From Phoronis australis (taxonomy: Eukaryota > Phoronida > Phoronidae), in assembly GCA_002633005.1 (NCBI GenBank), contig NMRA01000311.1:199839-263838 (forward strand): a stretch of DNA of 64,000 bases, read 5' to 3'. The position numbers were made by a program, and so were the translations under genes. Under the pieces are notes generated by a model. That model was not told the origin of the DNA. It searched no databases and was given only the letters and a program-made list of their open reading frames with translations. This document shows, piece after piece, positions 62,801 through 64,000 of this stretch. Position 1 is the stretch's first letter, and every line of letters begins with the position of its first letter.

Positions 62801-63771
62801 CTTCCAGCCAGCCAGAAACTTTGGCTTGATATAAAGCTGGAGAACTTAAGGGTATATTTACCAAAATTGTAACTCATTTACTGTAGTATGGTGTTGTTGC
62901 CAACAGGTGGCATGCAAGACTGGAACTATATCCACAGTAACTGTTTCGAAATCACTGTGGAGCTGTCATGCTGTAAATACCCGGGCACTTCGGCGCTGTC
63001 TACTGAGTGGGAAAATAACAGGGAGTCTCTTCTTAAGTTTATGGAACAGGTAAGTTGTGGTTTGCACTTAAGTGATTGGTGATTACCCTAACTAGTTTAT
63101 TTGGTATTGGCTATCTAAGAGTATTTAACTTTTGGAAGGTATAGCATTTGTTTTTGTTTTGAGGATTCAGACATTGTTTCCTATCAAGTAACAAATAGTT
63201 AGTTACCATGGCAACTTTGCATTATTTATCTTGTGTAGAATGTTCAAGGGAGGCCACTTTGTGTTGGGATCAAGTTGGAGAACTTAAATACATAGGAATA
63301 GCTGCTTATTCTAGACACCAACCATTTTCATTGGTAAATATTAAAAAGTGGAAATGATTGGCGGTGGGCACAATGTCATTACAATCTGTTCTTATTGGCT
63401 GGTACATAGCAATTATTATTAACTTCAAGTTGTATAAGCACATTAACTGATATCTAATATTTGAACTGTACTTGAATCAAGTTTCAAAACTTCCAAGTTA
63501 AATTGGTTCAACACCGTACCCAACTGCTCTACTTTCCAGTGTCTCCCTCTTTTGGTGGAGATGTAGTGTTCATTAAAGACTGACTTGCTACTCTATCACA
63601 CCAGGTACACATTGGCATCAAGGGGTTTGTGACAGATGGCGCCACCAACAAGGGACTGGACGCCACCATCATGGTGGATGGAATAAAACATAATGTGACC
63701 ACAGCACAATACGGAGACTACTGGCGCCTCCTAGTGCCCGGAACCTACAAGGTCACAGCCGTGGCTGATGG
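53818..63771 (+). CDS. CPD: Carboxypeptidase D-like metallocarboxypeptidase, 5' part (3 exons visible)
   Basis: Exons: 53818-54661, 62907-63049, 63605-63771; it continues past the window. The ATG at 53818 (AAGATGG) puts a hydrophobic signal peptide at about residues 8-20; the in-frame ATG at 53770 is in weaker context and would bury it. The M14B (CPN/E) domain is intact: zinc ligands His103 and Glu106 ([10 protein letters not shown]) and His210 (SANLHGG), substrate-binding Arg174 ([10 protein letters not shown]), and catalytic Glu300 ([13 protein letters not shown]). A transthyretin-like domain begins at [12 protein letters not shown], with [17 protein letters not shown]. The enzyme removes C-terminal Arg/Lys in the secretory pathway. 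The [13 protein letters not shown] and SPDDAVF stretches fit CPD best; CPE, CPM or CPN relatives cannot be excluded, because the later domains that define CPD are not in view. Confidence 0.87.
54662..58106. other. Carboxypeptidase intron 1, left part
   Basis: AT-rich intron after donor GTAAGT at 54662. Several short frames are present (for example 54786-55022 and 55192-55485), but none has splice signals plus a recognisable protein. No tandem array or element boundary is seen. Confidence 0.6.
58107..59836. mobile_element. 1.73-kb inverted-repeat element with GGGCGGTTAA repeats (full copy)
   Basis: Perfect 24-bp terminal inverted repeats (58107-58130 and 59813-59836) start CCGTAATCGTTCGGG. 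GGGCGGTTAA-type motifs recur near both ends in the same orientation, often paired as GGTTAACCGAGCAGTGGGCG. The left 114 bp and the right 314 bp match the copy at 36071-37075. Interior frames (for example 58713-59081) resemble no transposase. TA flanks the left end, but GA follows the right end, so no clean target duplication is kept. Confidence 0.88.
59950..60018 (-). repeat. tRNA-derived SINE-like sequence
   Basis: On the minus strand a B-box GGTTCAAATCC is preceded by an A-box-like GGGGTAGGACTC, in carboxypeptidase intron 1. Confidence 0.4.
60359..60416. repeat. AT-rich hairpin, 24-bp arms
   Basis: TATTATTTCTAGCGAAACAT at 60359 continues to TAGA and is answered by TCTAATGTTTCACTAGAAAT at 60393, with one mismatch and a 10-base loop. 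Confidence 0.8.
60559..61111. repeat. 28-bp minisatellite, about 20 copies
   Basis: Units of GGAAGGCTACTCAGCCTATG plus AGCATTAG with many variants, in carboxypeptidase intron 1. Confidence 0.94.
61112..62906. other. Carboxypeptidase intron 1, right part
   Basis: Intron sequence up to the CAACAG acceptor at 62906. It contains the 20-bp repeat at 61896-61982. No gene or element otherwise seen. Confidence 0.6.
61896..61982. repeat. 20-bp tandem repeat, about 4 copies
   Basis: TTTTGTTATTGTTACCATGG repeated head-to-tail without change in the central units. Confidence 0.93.
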
Positions 63772-64000
63772 GTAAGTTTTAGTGATAGATGCTGTTTTGT
63801 TATGAAAGGTAATGCTAATATGTGCTTTTTTCCTGTTTTCAAAGGCTCTCGATATTGTCTTGTATTTTTATGGAATTGTTGAAATTTTGACTGAATGTTG
63901 CTTGAAGATCAGATAGCTCCACAATGCAATTCATGTTAAAATAAGGTAAAATTTGTGTATCATTTAACGTTGTTGTGTTATTTTTAAAAATGATTTTCCA

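Noticed and set aside
1-64000. CRISPR arrays, operons, prophage or bacterial defence systems
   Set aside because: The sequence is spliced animal DNA; the tandem arrays have no spacer structure.

Overview
This is animal genomic DNA: five multi-exon protein genes with phase-consistent GT-AG introns, long introns full of minisatellites and short terminal-inverted-repeat elements, and no prokaryotic features. The proteins are close to vertebrate orthologues, and two near-identical 7.2-kb tracts look like divergent haplotypes. This suggests a highly heterozygous marine invertebrate; a cephalochordate (amphioxus-like) is my best guess, but nothing here proves the taxon.

Layout. 1-18120 (+): 3' half of ANAPC7, an APC/C TPR subunit. 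20374-28334 (-): complete FLOT2 (flotillin-2, 423 aa), tail-to-tail with ANAPC7. 28.4-34.7 kb: intergenic tract with a 316-bp MITE, a 2.2-kb CAGGG-ended element and a second inverted copy of part of that element. 34751-41427 (+): complete PPP4C (307 aa). 45188-53397 (-): complete 212-aa CDP-alcohol phosphatidyltransferase related to phosphatidylinositol synthase. 53818-63771 and beyond (+): 5' part of a carboxypeptidase D-like gene, head-to-head with the previous gene. Gene orientation alternates along the window. The genes look like unrelated housekeeping neighbours, not a functional cluster.

The most notable structure is a 7.2-kb segment (8226-15418) inside an ANAPC7 intron. It repeats the true ANAPC7/FLOT2 3' region (about 16.4-23.6 kb). 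It starts at an N gap, ends at a single N, and carries an intact ANAPC7 last exon and the last four FLOT2 exons. In 639 coding bases the copies differ at 8 sites, all synonymous. This is best explained as a misplaced alternative haplotype, not a real partial duplication. Comparing the copies exposes a 568-bp element insertion with its empty site and several minisatellite length differences.

I found no convincing new biochemical system. The novel-looking material is the set of terminal-inverted-repeat families (notably the GGGCGGTTAA-repeat element at 36.1 and 58.1 kb), unusual splice-site arrangements in FLOT2 and ANAPC7, and a decayed exon duplicate in PPP4C. N gaps lie at 7907-8225, 23645-23811 and 36186-36761, and single Ns at 15419 and 53579.
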